A DNA stretch of 64,000 nt from Microbacterium croceum (GCF_023091245.1 NZ_JAHWXN010000001.1:1178001-1242000), one strand, 5' to 3'. Counted from the first letter of the stretch, positions 1 through 8,844 are shown. Notes: a model not told the origin generated them from the letters alone. Program-made: numbers and translations.

Positions 1-397
1 GCACATACACGATCCCCGGCCGCCGCGACAGGCGCGCCGCCAGGGTCCAGAACGGCGTCGTGAGAGTGTTGGCGAACACGATGTCGGCGTTCACCTCGCG
101 GATGAGCCGACGCATGCGGGGGAGAGCTGAGAAAGTCGTCCTCAGCAGGTCGATCATCCCGCGCGGGGAGAGCATGCTCTTGCGGATGATGGGCGCCGCG
201 AGCACCCGCACCTCGGCTCCGGTCTCGCGGAGAAACGGGATGAGCGGACCGTCGACCGAGCAGGTCACCACCACACGATCGCCCGCGGCGCGGAACGCTC
301 GCACGGCCTCCAGGACCATGCGGTCCGAGCCGTAGAGGTCCGCGGAGGGGTTCGCGACGAGGATGGTCCGCCCGCTGGGCGCGACGGCGTCTGTCAT
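1..397 (-). CDS. Glycosyltransferase family 4, N-terminal part (cut by window edge)
   Basis: The gene runs leftward off the window, leaving about 132 residues from the start. The readable N-terminus begins MTDAVAPSGRTILVANPSAD and continues with DLYGSDRMVLEAVRAF, the usual first beta-strand and glycine-rich loop of the GT-B fold in GT4 enzymes; a later strand reads NADIVFANTLTTPFWTLAAR. GT4 enzymes move a sugar from an activated donor to a lipid-linked or oligosaccharide acceptor at the cytoplasmic face. The ATG overlaps the stop of the gene transcribed before it in an ATGA, so it belongs to the same exopolysaccharide operon. Donor and acceptor cannot be told because the C-terminal donor domain lies outside the window. 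Confidence 0.85.
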   Translation of the reverse strand, partial: MTDAVAPSGRTILVANPSADLYGSDRMVLEAVRAFRAAGDRVVVTCSVDGPLIPFLRETGAEVRVLAAPIIRKSMLSPRGMIDLLRTTFSALPRMRRLIREVNADIVFANTLTTPFWTLAARLSRRPGIVYV

Positions 398-1305
398 CGT
401 GCCGGGGTGCTCGCGCTCGGCCAGTACTCGTCGACCAGGCTCACCGTCGAGGCGATGTTGGCACGGCTGGACGCGCCGAACACGATCGACTCGAGGTTCG
501 GGAGTCCGCACACCCACTCGATCGCTTCGCGCGGAGGCACCGCACCGCTGGCGAACACCGACATGGCGACCGCACGGAACGGGCGCTTGTCGATCGCGTC
601 GAGATAGGCATCGACGCCGCCCGACATCCGGAAGCCGATCTTGTTGATGTTCGAGCAGACGATCGGGTTCTCCACGCCGACGGCGTCGAGGTCGTCGAGC
701 AGGCGGGGCAGGTTCATCGTGATGAAGCCCGGCTCCGCGTTGTACCGCTTGCGGACGTGGTCGGCGAAGATGCGGAAGGCATCGCGGAATCCGAGTCCGG
801 ACAGCAGATCGACCACGACGTTCTGCATCCAGATCACGGGCGTGGACAGTCCCGCGAACATCTTCAGCTCGGCATCGATGAGCAGGGTGGAGATGCCCTC
901 GATGTCCTTGCGTGCCAGCGACGACGTGCCGCGGGCGATGCTGTCGAGCAGGCCGTCTTCCGGCAGGAACTTGCGGATGGCACCCAGGAAGCCGTCTTCG
1001 GTCACGGCGTTGGCGTACTTGTGCGCGTACGGCATGCCGGGGAAGAACTTCATCTCCGGATAGCGGTCCGGATTCGCGCGGACGCGGTCGGCGACCTCTC
1101 CGATGCGCTCATGCGTGGTGCACATGAACGTGTGCACGCCTTCGTCGTAGGCGGCGTCGAGGACATTCATGATGGCATCCAGGTTCTGGAAGCGCATCTG
1201 CTGCGCGCGGGCCTTCTCCTCGGACATGTGGTTGACGCCGAAGAACTGGTTGTCTCCGAACAGCAGGCGGTCCATCTTCGGTGCGACGGTCTCGGTCATC
1301 GTCAT
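394..1305 (-). CDS. Uncharacterised TIM-barrel-like protein of a polysaccharide cluster
   Basis: About 303 residues, function not recognised. It starts MTMTETVAPKMDRLLFGDNQ and has FFGVNHMSEEKA near residue 30, alternating strand/helix spacing, FITMNLPRLLDDLDAVGV and PIVCSNINKIGFRMSGG in the middle, and a C-terminal SIVFGASSRANI. That periodicity, with short strand-end motifs, suggests a (beta/alpha)8 barrel like aldo-keto reductases or aldolases, but I see no decisive catalytic signature. Position 1305 forms an ATGA with the upstream oxidoreductase stop; the second ATG at 1299 is better spaced from GGAGGGA, so either may be used. Its location between a Gfo/Idh/MocA oxidoreductase and a glycosyltransferase implies a role in making or modifying a sugar precursor. 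Confidence 0.75.
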   Translation of the reverse strand: MTMTETVAPKMDRLLFGDNQFFGVNHMSEEKARAQQMRFQNLDAIMNVLDAAYDEGVHTFMCTTHERIGEVADRVRANPDRYPEMKFFPGMPYAHKYANAVTEDGFLGAIRKFLPEDGLLDSIARGTSSLARKDIEGISTLLIDAELKMFAGLSTPVIWMQNVVVDLLSGLGFRDAFRIFADHVRKRYNAEPGFITMNLPRLLDDLDAVGVENPIVCSNINKIGFRMSGGVDAYLDAIDKRPFRAVAMSVFASGAVPPREAIEWVCGLPNLESIVFGASSRANIASTVSLVDEYWPSASTPAR

Positions 1306-2411
1306 TTCCCTCCGCGCAGCGCGCGCCATGCTTCTTTGACTCGACCGGGGCGTTCCGCGGTCGCGGTGCCGGCGGCGGCGCTCTGCAGGCGAGCGTCGTC
1401 GCGCACGGCATCCTGGCTGATCATCGCGATGACCTCGTCGGTCACCGCGGCGGATGCGAAGTCGTTCTCGCTGCGGCTCTCGCGGCCCTGTGCGCGTTGC
1501 ACGAAGGCGTCCAGCTGAGCGCTGTACTCCTCGCCACGCAGATAGAACCAGGGAGCTTCGGTCAGTTCCGTCGTGTACCGCACGTTCCAGCCGGCGGTGT
1601 AGCCCTCGGGGATCGGCGCGGTGTCGCGCAGGTAGACCTGGATCTCCTGACGGTCCGCGTAGATGCGGCCGTGCTCGCCCCACAGGGTGATCTTCGTCGT
1701 CATCTTGCGCTGCGACTCGTCCGACCAGTTCGCGATGATCTGCGCCGTGCCGTTCGGGTAGTGCAACGTGCTCGCCACGGCGTCGTCGATCTGCGCCGAG
1801 AAGATGCTGGTGAGCTGGCTTCCGCTGACGGACTCCGGCTCGCCCAGGTACCAGGTGAGCAGGTTGAGCGGGTGCGCCGCGTAGTCGTAGAGGCAGCCGC
1901 CACCGGTCGCACGCTGGCTGCGCCACGTCGTGCCCGATGCCTTGAGCACCACGGGGCCGTACGCCTCGGCGAGGGCGGTGTTCACCTGTCCGAGTGCGCC
2001 GGCGTCGAGCAGCTTCTTGACCTCGAGGAACGCGCCGACGAAGCGGTTGTGGTAGCCGACCTGGGTCACGACGCCCCGCTCGGCGGCAAGGGCCGTGAGC
2101 TCCACGCTCTCGGCCGGGTCGATCACGAGCGGCTTCTCGCAGAAGACGTGGATGCCGCGGCTGAGCGCCTCGCGGATCATGCCCGCGTGCAGGTGGGTGG
2201 GGGTCGCGATGATCACGGCACCCGGCTTCGCCGTGTCGAGCATCTTGACGAAGTCCTTGTAGGTGGTGACTCCCGTGTACTTGGCCAGGATGTCGAGGAG
2301 ATATCCGGTGGCATCACAGACGCCGACGAGATTCACGTCCGGGTGGGCCTTGATCATGGACAGATGGGAGAGCCCCATCTTGCCGAGCCCGACGACGGCG
2401 ACGTCGATCAC
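1302..2411 (-). CDS. Gfo/Idh/MocA-family NAD(P)-dependent oxidoreductase
   Basis: 369 residues, the normal size for this family. The N-terminal Rossmann fold opens with VIDVAVVGLGKMGLSH (GxGxxG), and the family's catalytic-lysine motif is present as CEKPLVID near residue 95-102. The C-terminal half carries GGGCLYDYAAHPLNLLTWYL, the conserved substrate-side histidine helix. These enzymes oxidise or reduce sugar hydroxyls, often on nucleotide-sugars. The start is a GTG that overlaps the stop of the preceding glycosyltransferase (GTGA), so translation is probably coupled. In this operon it most likely makes a modified sugar for the exopolysaccharide; the exact substrate is not visible. Confidence 0.9.
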   Translation of the reverse strand: MIDVAVVGLGKMGLSHLSMIKAHPDVNLVGVCDATGYLLDILAKYTGVTTYKDFVKMLDTAKPGAVIIATPTHLHAGMIREALSRGIHVFCEKPLVIDPAESVELTALAAERGVVTQVGYHNRFVGAFLEVKKLLDAGALGQVNTALAEAYGPVVLKASGTTWRSQRATGGGCLYDYAAHPLNLLTWYLGEPESVSGSQLTSIFSAQIDDAVASTLHYPNGTAQIIANWSDESQRKMTTKITLWGEHGRIYADRQEIQVYLRDTAPIPEGYTAGWNVRYTTELTEAPWFYLRGEEYSAQLDAFVQRAQGRESRSENDFASAAVTDEVIAMISQDAVRDDARLQSAAAGTATAERPGRVKEAWRALRGGK

Positions 2412-3574
2412 TTCGCTACCTCTATTCCTGTGTCGTTGTGCAGTGTCGCGCTCTTCGGCTTGCGACGATCTCTCGCGGTGAGCAGGGCGGCCTCGTACTC
2501 GCTGCCGATCTTGTCCCACGTGAACTCCTCGCGGAAGCGCTGCCGGCTGGCGGCACCCATGCGTTCCCGGCGCTGTGCGTCGCCGATGATGCTGTCGAGC
2601 AGCGGAGTGAGGTCGTCGGCATCCGAGAAGTAGGCGTTCTCGGGGCCGGCGACCCAGGTGTTGTACTGGTTGTCGTGGGCGATCACGGCGTTCCCCGCGG
2701 CCATGGCCTCGACGAGGGAGGGGTTCGTGCCTCCCACCGTGTGTCCGTGCAGATACGCCGTCGCGTGGAAACGCAGCGACTGCATGCGCTCCGGCTCGAA
2801 GATCGCTCCGGGGAACAGCACCTCGTCCGAGGCGGCGTCCATCACCTCGGCGTGGTACGGGTCGCTGCGGTCGTACGGTCCGACGACCACCAGCGGCATG
2901 CCGCGGCGGTGGCGCGACCAGGCGGTCACGATCTCGAGCACGGAGTTCTCCGGAATCGGCCGGCAGACCATGATCGCGTACTGCCCCGGAGTCAGGTCGA
3001 GCTCGGTGACCGGCGCCGTCGAGGCCTCGGTCACCTCGTGTGCGCCGTACGTGATGGTCGTCACGCGTCGACGACCGAAGTGGCGACGCAGATAGGTGGC
3101 GATCACGGGGTGGTCGGCGATCAGTACGTTGCCGATCCAGCCGGCTATGCGCTCGTTCGCGAGCAGGATGCCCTGTTTGAGCACGCCCCAACGCTTGCGG
3201 GTCCACTCCATGCCGTCCATGTTGATGACGTTCGGGATCCCGCGCAGCCGCGGCATCACATCGAAGATCGCGGTGTTGTAGCCGAACGTCAGCCAGACGT
3301 CGCCGTCTTCATGTGCCTTCGTGGCGTGACGGATGGACTTCAGGTCGAACGACGACGTACCGCGCCATCCCTCGAGGGGCTCGCGGATGAGCACGCGCTC
3401 GAGACCGTTCCACCGGTCGACCGTCGTCGGGCCTTCGCCGGGGACCTGACAGTAGACGATGACGTTCCACCCACGGTCGTGGAGGTAGAGCCCCACGTTC
3501 TCCGCGGCGGTCTCGAAGCCTCCGTACGCGGCGGGCACCCCATGTGTCCCGAGTATTCGGACAGTCGACGGCAC
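2408..3574 (-). CDS. DUF1972/GT4-type glycosyltransferase (rhamnosyltransferase-like)
   Basis: 388 residues from a GTG preceded by GAGGGG about 9 nt upstream. The N-terminus VRILGTHGVPAAYGGFETAA is the hallmark of DUF1972 glycosyltransferases, which are often annotated as rhamnosyltransferases. The C-terminal donor half has HGHTVGGTNPSLVEAMAAGN, the EX7E-like nucleotide-sugar site of GT4 enzymes. Longer in-frame starts exist up to about 3658, but homologues begin close to the strand RILGTHG. It follows the sugar transferase gene by about 100 bp and overlaps the oxidoreductase downstream, so it probably adds an early sugar to the lipid-linked exopolysaccharide unit. Acceptor and donor identity are inference only. 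Confidence 0.88.
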   Translation of the reverse strand: MPSTVRILGTHGVPAAYGGFETAAENVGLYLHDRGWNVIVYCQVPGEGPTTVDRWNGLERVLIREPLEGWRGTSSFDLKSIRHATKAHEDGDVWLTFGYNTAIFDVMPRLRGIPNVINMDGMEWTRKRWGVLKQGILLANERIAGWIGNVLIADHPVIATYLRRHFGRRRVTTITYGAHEVTEASTAPVTELDLTPGQYAIMVCRPIPENSVLEIVTAWSRHRRGMPLVVVGPYDRSDPYHAEVMDAASDEVLFPGAIFEPERMQSLRFHATAYLHGHTVGGTNPSLVEAMAAGNAVIAHDNQYNTWVAGPENAYFSDADDLTPLLDSIIGDAQRRERMGAASRQRFREEFTWDKIGSEYEAALLTARDRRKPKSATLHNDTGIEVAK

Positions 3575-3677
3575 GATGATTTTCCCCTCATTGCGGGTGC
3601 CCCTCAGCACCCTTCTCACTGTGTTACCTCTCGACGTCACCGCCTCTTCCGGCGACATCGAGCAACCGCGTCTGGGT

Positions 3678-5210
3678 CTAGTATGCCCCGCTCGGTTGCA
3701 CCATGACCTTGGCGGTGCGCCACATGATCTGCAGGTCGTTCACGACGGACCAGTTCTCGACATAGCGAAGGTCGAGGCGCACGCTCTCATCCCAAGAGAG
3801 ATCGCTGCGACCGGAGACCTGCCACAGGCCGGTGATGCCCGGCTTGATGTACAGGCGGCGGAACACGGTCCCGTCGTATGCCGTGACCTCGCTGGGCAGC
3901 GGAGGGCGCGGTCCCACCACGCTCATGTCGCCGATCAGAACGTTCCAGAACTGCGGCAGTTCGTCGAGCGAGAGCTTGCGCAGGATCCGGCCCACGCGGG
4001 TGACGCGAGGATCGTCCTTCATCTTGAACAGCAGGCCAGCGCCTTCGTTCTGCTCCTTCAGCGCTGCGAGCTGCTGCTCCGCGTCGGTCTTCATCGAGCG
4101 GAACTTCACCATCTTGAAGCGTCGCCCATCGCGGCCGACGCGCTCCTGGAAGAAGAAGACAGGGCCCGGGGAGTCGATCTTGACCAGCAGCGCGAGCACC
4201 GGGGTGATCAGACCGATCGGGATCAGAGCGAGCGTCGCGACGGCGATGTCGAGCGCGCGCTTGAGGATGTGCTGGCCGCCCTCGTAGCGAGGGATCTGCA
4301 CCTGGATCAGGGGGAGCCCCTCGACCGGCGCGAAAGAGATCCGAGGACCGGCGACATCGGTGAGCCGGCTCGACAGCACCAGCTCGGCAGCAGTGCCCTC
4401 GAGCTGCCAGCTGAGCCGCTTGACGAACTCGGGGTCGCCCTCCGGGCGGCTGGCGACGATGATCGTGTCGGCGCCGAGCTCGGCGGCGACCGTCGACACG
4501 GTGTTGACGTTGCCCAGGACAGGGAACAGCGCATCGCCGATCTCGATGTCGCGGGCGTTGCCGTCGAGCAGCGTCGCACCGACCACCTGGTAGCCGGAGG
4601 CCCCGATCGGGTGGAGCGTGCGCACGACGTACTCGACGTCGTCCTTGTTGCCGACGACGAGCGTGCGCGACGCGAAGCGTCCGTGGCTCCGCTGGATCTG
4701 GAGCCAGTGGCGCCAGATCCAGCGGGTCACGAGCAGAGTCAACACACCGAGCGGCAGCCCCAGCAGCAGCGTCAGTTGCATCGACTCCCAGCTCAGGAGC
4801 ACCGCGACGATGGCGATGATCCCGAAGGCGAGACCGCTGGCGTGCACGACGCCCCGGTACTCGGTGGCACTCGCACGGAAGAGCGCGGCGTCCCGCGTGT
4901 GGAGTGCGCTGAGCATGAGGTACCAGAGCGCGGCGAGGGGCACGCCGGCTCGCAGGACCTCAGGCACGGCGACGCCGTGGAGCAGCTGGACGGTCGCGGT
5001 CAGTCCGACGGCGAACAGGATGACAGCCGCATCCGTGACTCGCAGTCTGATCCGGTAGCGACGCTCCCACTGACGGCGTCGTTCCAACGTGGCGGAAGCG
5101 CGCGGCGTGACCACGGTGCGCGTCACCGACTTGGTGGCTCTCGGTGCGGCGACCGGCACGTAGCCGGATCCCGTGCGAGTGATGCTCAGGGCATCCTCGA
5201 CGGAGGTCAT
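3678..5210 (-). CDS. Exopolysaccharide polyprenyl-phosphate sugar phosphotransferase
   Basis: 510 residues from the ATG at 5210. The N-terminal third carries several hydrophobic spans (for example ILFAVGLTATVQLL and LLLGLPLGVLTLLV) followed by a CoA-binding-like soluble domain (TLVVGNKDDVEYVVRTL). Another membrane helix near residue 315-335 leads into the catalytic bacterial sugar transferase domain, with FFQERVGRDGRRFKMVKFRSM split over its motif, SLDELPQFWNVL, VVGPRPPLP and KPGITGLWQVSGRS. Such enzymes start polysaccharide synthesis by moving a sugar-1-phosphate onto undecaprenyl phosphate in the membrane. It is the first gene of the leftward cluster and has three short repeats in its upstream region. 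An in-frame extension to 5345 looks non-coding. Confidence 0.93.
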   Translation of the reverse strand: MTSVEDALSITRTGSGYVPVAAPRATKSVTRTVVTPRASATLERRRQWERRYRIRLRVTDAAVILFAVGLTATVQLLHGVAVPEVLRAGVPLAALWYLMLSALHTRDAALFRASATEYRGVVHASGLAFGIIAIVAVLLSWESMQLTLLLGLPLGVLTLLVTRWIWRHWLQIQRSHGRFASRTLVVGNKDDVEYVVRTLHPIGASGYQVVGATLLDGNARDIEIGDALFPVLGNVNTVSTVAAELGADTIIVASRPEGDPEFVKRLSWQLEGTAAELVLSSRLTDVAGPRISFAPVEGLPLIQVQIPRYEGGQHILKRALDIAVATLALIPIGLITPVLALLVKIDSPGPVFFFQERVGRDGRRFKMVKFRSMKTDAEQQLAALKEQNEGAGLLFKMKDDPRVTRVGRILRKLSLDELPQFWNVLIGDMSVVGPRPPLPSEVTAYDGTVFRRLYIKPGITGLWQVSGRSDLSWDESVRLDLRYVENWSVVNDLQIMWRTAKVMVQPSGAY

Positions 5211-5244
5211 GCCCCGGCCCCGAAAGCCGTTGATGTACGCAGAA

Positions 5245-5282
5245 TTCCCCAGTGCGACATGGTTTCCCCAGTGTTTCCCCAG
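5245..5282 (-). promoter_or_regulatory. Three direct copies of CTGGGGAA upstream of the sugar transferase gene
   Basis: Read on the minus strand the octamer CTGGGGAA occurs at 5275-5282, 5264-5271 and 5245-5252, 35-65 bp before the sugar transferase start. Copies are spaced 11 and 19 bp apart, about one and two helical turns, so a protein binding them would sit on one face. I do not recognise the binding factor. Confidence 0.4.
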
Positions 5283-5526
5283 ACCGCGAGCAAAACGCTT
5301 GCGGCATTCGTCCGCATTCCCGACCCCTCGGGTTCCCGCTGCCATCTCCGTGATCCCACACCACGGTTTTGCGATCGCCGTCCCACACGGCGGTGCTTGC
5401 AGCGGGCACTGCAGACTCTCGAAAGCATAGCGGAACGTTCGGGCGGAGGGAAGATAATTCGTGCGTGTGGATCAATCAGGGGTCGACAGGGGCGTCGCGG
5501 CCGAACGCGGGTCTATCCTGACCCCC

Positions 5527-6714
5527 GTGATCGACAACACCGCACCCGCACGTTTCCAGCTCCGTCGCATGCTGCCTCGTGATCCGGGTCAGCCGCACCG
5601 GGCGGCCAGCATGCTCGAGCTTTTCTTCGACCTCGTGTTCGTCGTGGCGGTGAGCATCGCTTCCGCCCAGCTGCATCATGCGCTCAGTCATGGGGACTTC
5701 GTGCACGGCATCGCCTCGTACGCGATGGTCTTCTTCGCGATCTGGTGGGCCTGGATGAACTTCACGTGGTTTGCCACGTCGTTCGATACCGATGACTGGT
5801 TGTACCGCGTGACGACGATCGTCCAGATGGGCGGTGTGCTGGTCATGGCCGCCGGCATTCCCGACGCGTTCGAGCACGGCAACTTCACGATCCCGGTCCT
5901 GGGATACATCGTGATGAGGGTCGCCATGATCGCGCAGTGGCTGCGGGCTTCGCGCTCCGCCGGCGAGCTGCGGGCGGCCACCCGCCGCTACGCCTTCGGG
6001 ATCGGCGGTGTGCAAGTGCTGTGGATCCTGTTCCTGCTGATCCCCGGAGGGCCGTCGCAGATCGTCGCCTTCGTCGCGTTCGCCCTGATCGAGATCAGCG
6101 TCCCGGTCTTCGCGGAGCACCGGAAGCAGACGCCGTGGCATCCCCACCACATCACCGAACGCTACGGCCTGTTCACCCTGATCGTCCTCGGCGAGAGCCT
6201 GCTCGCCTCGGCGAACGCGATCATCGATGCCCTGAAGGAAGTCGAATCCCTCGGGCCGCTCATCGCGATCTCCGTGCTCACCCTCGTCGTCACCGCCTCG
6301 CTGTGGTGGGTCTACTTCTGGCCGCCGCATCACCGTGCGATCACGTCGTTCGGCCGCACGCTGCGGTACGGCTACATGCACTACTTCGTTTTCGCGGCTG
6401 CGGCGGCTTTCTCGGCGGGCATCGAGGTCGAGATCGACGTGCTGACCGGAAAGAGCGAGCTGTCGAGTGCGGCCGCCTCCTTCACGGTGACGATCCCGAT
6501 CGCGCTCTTCCTGCTCGGCGTCTGGTGGATCGCGATCCGCGAGAACGCCGACCGTCTGGTGAACGCGGTCGTCCCGATCGGGGCGCTCGTCGTGTTGCTC
6601 GATCCGGTCCTTCCCATCCCCGTCGCCCTCACCGCCGTCATCCTCATCGGGATCGTGGTGGTGCTCGTCATCCGACCGCCCGTCGCGAGGGAGAACGACC
6701 GCCTGGGTTCATAG
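5527..6714 (+). CDS. Low temperature requirement A (LtrA) family membrane protein
   Basis: 395 residues. LtrA proteins are multi-pass membrane proteins of unknown biochemical role, first linked to growth at low temperature in Listeria. The diagnostic N-terminal block ASMLELFFDLVFVVAV is present, followed by about ten hydrophobic spans and HHITERYGLFTLIVLGES in the centre, another conserved LtrA segment. The chosen GTG lies 7 nt after the -10-like TATCCT (5514-5519), which fits a leaderless transcript. A GTG at 5461, in frame and preceded by GGAGG, would add 22 poorly conserved-looking residues and cannot be excluded. It stands alone, divergent from the exopolysaccharide operon. Confidence 0.88.
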   Translation: MIDNTAPARFQLRRMLPRDPGQPHRAASMLELFFDLVFVVAVSIASAQLHHALSHGDFVHGIASYAMVFFAIWWAWMNFTWFATSFDTDDWLYRVTTIVQMGGVLVMAAGIPDAFEHGNFTIPVLGYIVMRVAMIAQWLRASRSAGELRAATRRYAFGIGGVQVLWILFLLIPGGPSQIVAFVAFALIEISVPVFAEHRKQTPWHPHHITERYGLFTLIVLGESLLASANAIIDALKEVESLGPLIAISVLTLVVTASLWWVYFWPPHHRAITSFGRTLRYGYMHYFVFAAAAAFSAGIEVEIDVLTGKSELSSAAASFTVTIPIALFLLGVWWIAIRENADRLVNAVVPIGALVVLLDPVLPIPVALTAVILIGIVVVLVIRPPVARENDRLGS

Positions 6715-6798
6715 AAGAGACATAGGCTTCCCAAAGGCTCTTGATCGGCCGTGTGGCGACCATGGGGACACCCGATGGTTCACGAAAGGAGCCACATC

Positions 6799-7764
6799 AT
6801 GAGCCGCATCCCCGAACCGGTCCAGACTCCCGACGGACCGGCGTATGAAGGTCGCCTCCTCGACAGGGCTGAGGAAGAAGTCGTCGACCAGGGCGCCGCG
6901 TTCGACCTGCGCACCCTGGTCAGCAGACGGGGGATGCTGAGCCTTGCCGGCATCGGGCTCGGCGCGGTCGTCCTGGCGGCCTGCGCACCGGCGTCGTCGA
7001 GCGGCTCGGGCTCGACGGCGACCCCCAGCGCGACGACCCCTGCGACCTCGCCGACCGCGACCGTCGACGGGGAGATCCCCGACGAGACGGCCGGCCCGTA
7101 CCCCGGGGACGGCTCCAACGGTCCCGATGTGCTCGAGGACTCCGGCATCGTGCGGGCCGACATCCGCTCGTCGATCGACGGAGCCGCCACCGCGGACGGA
7201 GTGCCTCTCACCTTCGAACTCCAGATCCTGGATCTGGCAGGAGGGGGCGTGCCCTTCGAGGGAGTCGCTGTCTATGCCTGGCACTGCACGGCCCAAGGGG
7301 AGTACTCGATGTACTCCGAAGGACTCGAGAACGTCACCTATCTCCGTGGGGTGCAGGTGGCCGATGCGGACGGCAAGGTCGCATTCACATCGATCTTCCC
7401 CGGGTGCTACTCCGGCCGCTGGCCGCATATCCATTTCGAGGTGTATCCCGACCTGGCGTCCATCACCGAGGCGTCGAACGCCATCGCCACCTCGCAACTC
7501 GCGCTCCCGGAATCCGCGTGCAGCGAGGTCTACGCGCAGTCCGGCTACGACGGCTCGTCGCGCAACCTCGCCACCATCACGCTCGCGAGCGACAACGTGT
7601 TCGGAGACGACTCCGCCGCGCTGCAGCTGGCAACCGTGACGGGCGACGTCGCGAGCGGGTATGCGGCCACCCTCGTCGTCGGAATCGACACCGCCACGAC
7701 GCCGACCGCGGGCGCAGCTCCCGGCGGCAGTGCAGGAGGCGGCGGGGAGCCGCCCGCAGGCTGA
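6799..7764 (+). CDS. Intradiol dioxygenase-like Tat lipoprotein
   Basis: 321 residues, start supported by GAAAGGAG nine bases upstream. About 45 residues precede an RRGMLSLAGIGLG twin-arginine signal that ends in a lipobox LAAC, so the protein should be exported folded and anchored outside the membrane. After a Ser/Thr-rich linker the domain has EIPDETAGPYPGD, FEGVAVYAWHCTAQGEYSMY, and FPGCYSGRWPHIHFEVY, matching the Tyr and His-x-His iron ligands of protocatechuate/catechol intradiol dioxygenases. Extracellular members of this group are widespread in Actinobacteria; their substrates are mostly unknown. No aromatic-degradation genes are near, so a catabolic role cannot be inferred from context. 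Confidence 0.82.
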   Translation: MSRIPEPVQTPDGPAYEGRLLDRAEEEVVDQGAAFDLRTLVSRRGMLSLAGIGLGAVVLAACAPASSSGSGSTATPSATTPATSPTATVDGEIPDETAGPYPGDGSNGPDVLEDSGIVRADIRSSIDGAATADGVPLTFELQILDLAGGGVPFEGVAVYAWHCTAQGEYSMYSEGLENVTYLRGVQVADADGKVAFTSIFPGCYSGRWPHIHFEVYPDLASITEASNAIATSQLALPESACSEVYAQSGYDGSSRNLATITLASDNVFGDDSAALQLATVTGDVASGYAATLVVGIDTATTPTAGAAPGGSAGGGGEPPAG

Positions 7765-7810
7765 GCGCCGCGGGGTCGGGCCTCTCCCGCGACGTCGAGT
7801 GCGCGATCTG

Positions 7811-7962
7811 TTAGACTGTCTGATGCAACGTGAGTGATTCGCCCCTCTCGGCCGTCACGTCGCCACTGATCAGGGCCATTACGGACCGCTCACGTCGATG
7901 CGCGCGGGATCCGCCCTCGATCTCACATCAGCGAGGCGCCGACGTGCGCCCGCCCCACAGCA
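7811..7962 (+). promoter_or_regulatory. Possible structured 5' leader of the small downstream gene
   Basis: A -10-like TAGACT at 7813-7818 would give a 5' UTR of about 135 nt before the small gene at 7963. Within it ACGTGAG (from 7829) is complementary to CTCACGT about 55 nt downstream, allowing a long-range stem. I do not recognise a known riboswitch. Confidence 0.25.
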
Positions 7963-8262
7963 ATGAGCATGACCATGAGTATCACGACCTTCCCTCCTAC
8001 CGACCCGTTGACCTGGAAGCAGGCCGACACCGACGTGCACGTCGCGACGCGCAACGGCGAGTTCGCCGGCTTCGTCGAGTTCGACGGCTCCGCCCACCTC
8101 GTCCGTGACGAGCGCGGCACCGATCTCGGCGCGTTCGAGACCCTCGATGACGCCCAGGGCGCGCTCGAGAACAGCTCCGCGTCCCGCGCCGCTTGGGGCC
8201 GCCGGGCGCCCTTGACGCTCCCGCGCGCCTTCCGCCGGGGACTCCGCCGCGCCCGCGCCTGA
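7963..8262 (+). CDS. Small conserved-looking hypothetical protein
   Basis: 99 residues, or 95 if the third in-frame ATG (7975) is used; no Shine-Dalgarno sequence decides between the three Met codons. The centre, DVHVATRNGEFAGFVEF and DERGTDLGAFETLDDAQGAL, looks like a compact beta-rich domain, and the C-terminus is very basic (RAFRRGLRRARA), suggesting nucleic acid or membrane contact. Codon use is like the core genome. I recognise no characterised family. It is preceded by an unusually long leader for this window. Confidence 0.65.
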   Translation: MSMTMSITTFPPTDPLTWKQADTDVHVATRNGEFAGFVEFDGSAHLVRDERGTDLGAFETLDDAQGALENSSASRAAWGRRAPLTLPRAFRRGLRRARA

Positions 8263-8292
8263 CTCCTGCCCCCGCCCGATCCGGCGGATCGG

Positions 8293-8760
8293 TCAGTTCC
8301 CGGTCTCGTCGGGCCAGGCCGCCGGGATCCCGCCCTCCGAGGTCGCAGGAACGACGCCCTGCAGGGGGGTGATGGTCTCCCACCCGGATGACGCGTCGCG
8401 CAGGAAGAGTACGACGGCATCGCCTCCCTGTTCCTCTGACATGGTGTCGTGCGTATCCCCGCAGCTGCGGGGAAGCGATGTGACGACGATCTCCGCGTCG
8501 CCGCTACCTGCGAGCCAGGAGTCCACTTCCACGTTCCAGGTCGTCGCGGGGATGTCCATGTAGCTCGTAGAGCCGGCCTGATCGATGATGCGGCCGAGCG
8601 CGACCGCATCCGCTTCCGCGGCGGCATCTGCCGGTGTCTCGAACCAGACCCAGTCGATGCATGCTTCCGAGGTGACGAGTGGAGAACCCGCGCAGCTCGC
8701 GGTCGGAGCGAGGGCGAGGAGCACAGCTGCGGCTGCAATCGCCCGGGCGTGTCGAGGCAT
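8293..8760 (-). CDS. Secreted hypothetical protein, probable lipoprotein
   Basis: 155 residues. The N-terminus MPRHARAIAAAAVLLALAPT followed by ASC-AGS is a signal peptide with a weak lipobox. The mature part contains four further cysteines' worth of spacing (EACIDWVW, PRSCGDTHD) and hydrophobic strands such as DAVVLFLRDASSGW, consistent with a small extracytoplasmic domain. No catalytic signature is visible. It is convergent with the small gene at 7963-8262 and divergent from the desaturase. Confidence 0.7.
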   Translation of the reverse strand: MPRHARAIAAAAVLLALAPTASCAGSPLVTSEACIDWVWFETPADAAAEADAVALGRIIDQAGSTSYMDIPATTWNVEVDSWLAGSGDAEIVVTSLPRSCGDTHDTMSEEQGGDAVVLFLRDASSGWETITPLQGVVPATSEGGIPAAWPDETGN

Positions 8761-8844
8761 GATCCGATCATGGCACAGCGCCGCGAGAACTCCGCGGTCG
8801 TATTCCGTTCGACGTATGTGGCCGGGGCTACTCTGAGTTAAGCG

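Noticed and set aside
3576..5582. 668-residue plus-strand open frame opposite the sugar transferase gene
   Set aside because: Antisense shadow of a clear sugar transferase; its composition is Arg/Asp/His-rich, as expected from reverse reading of GC-biased codons.
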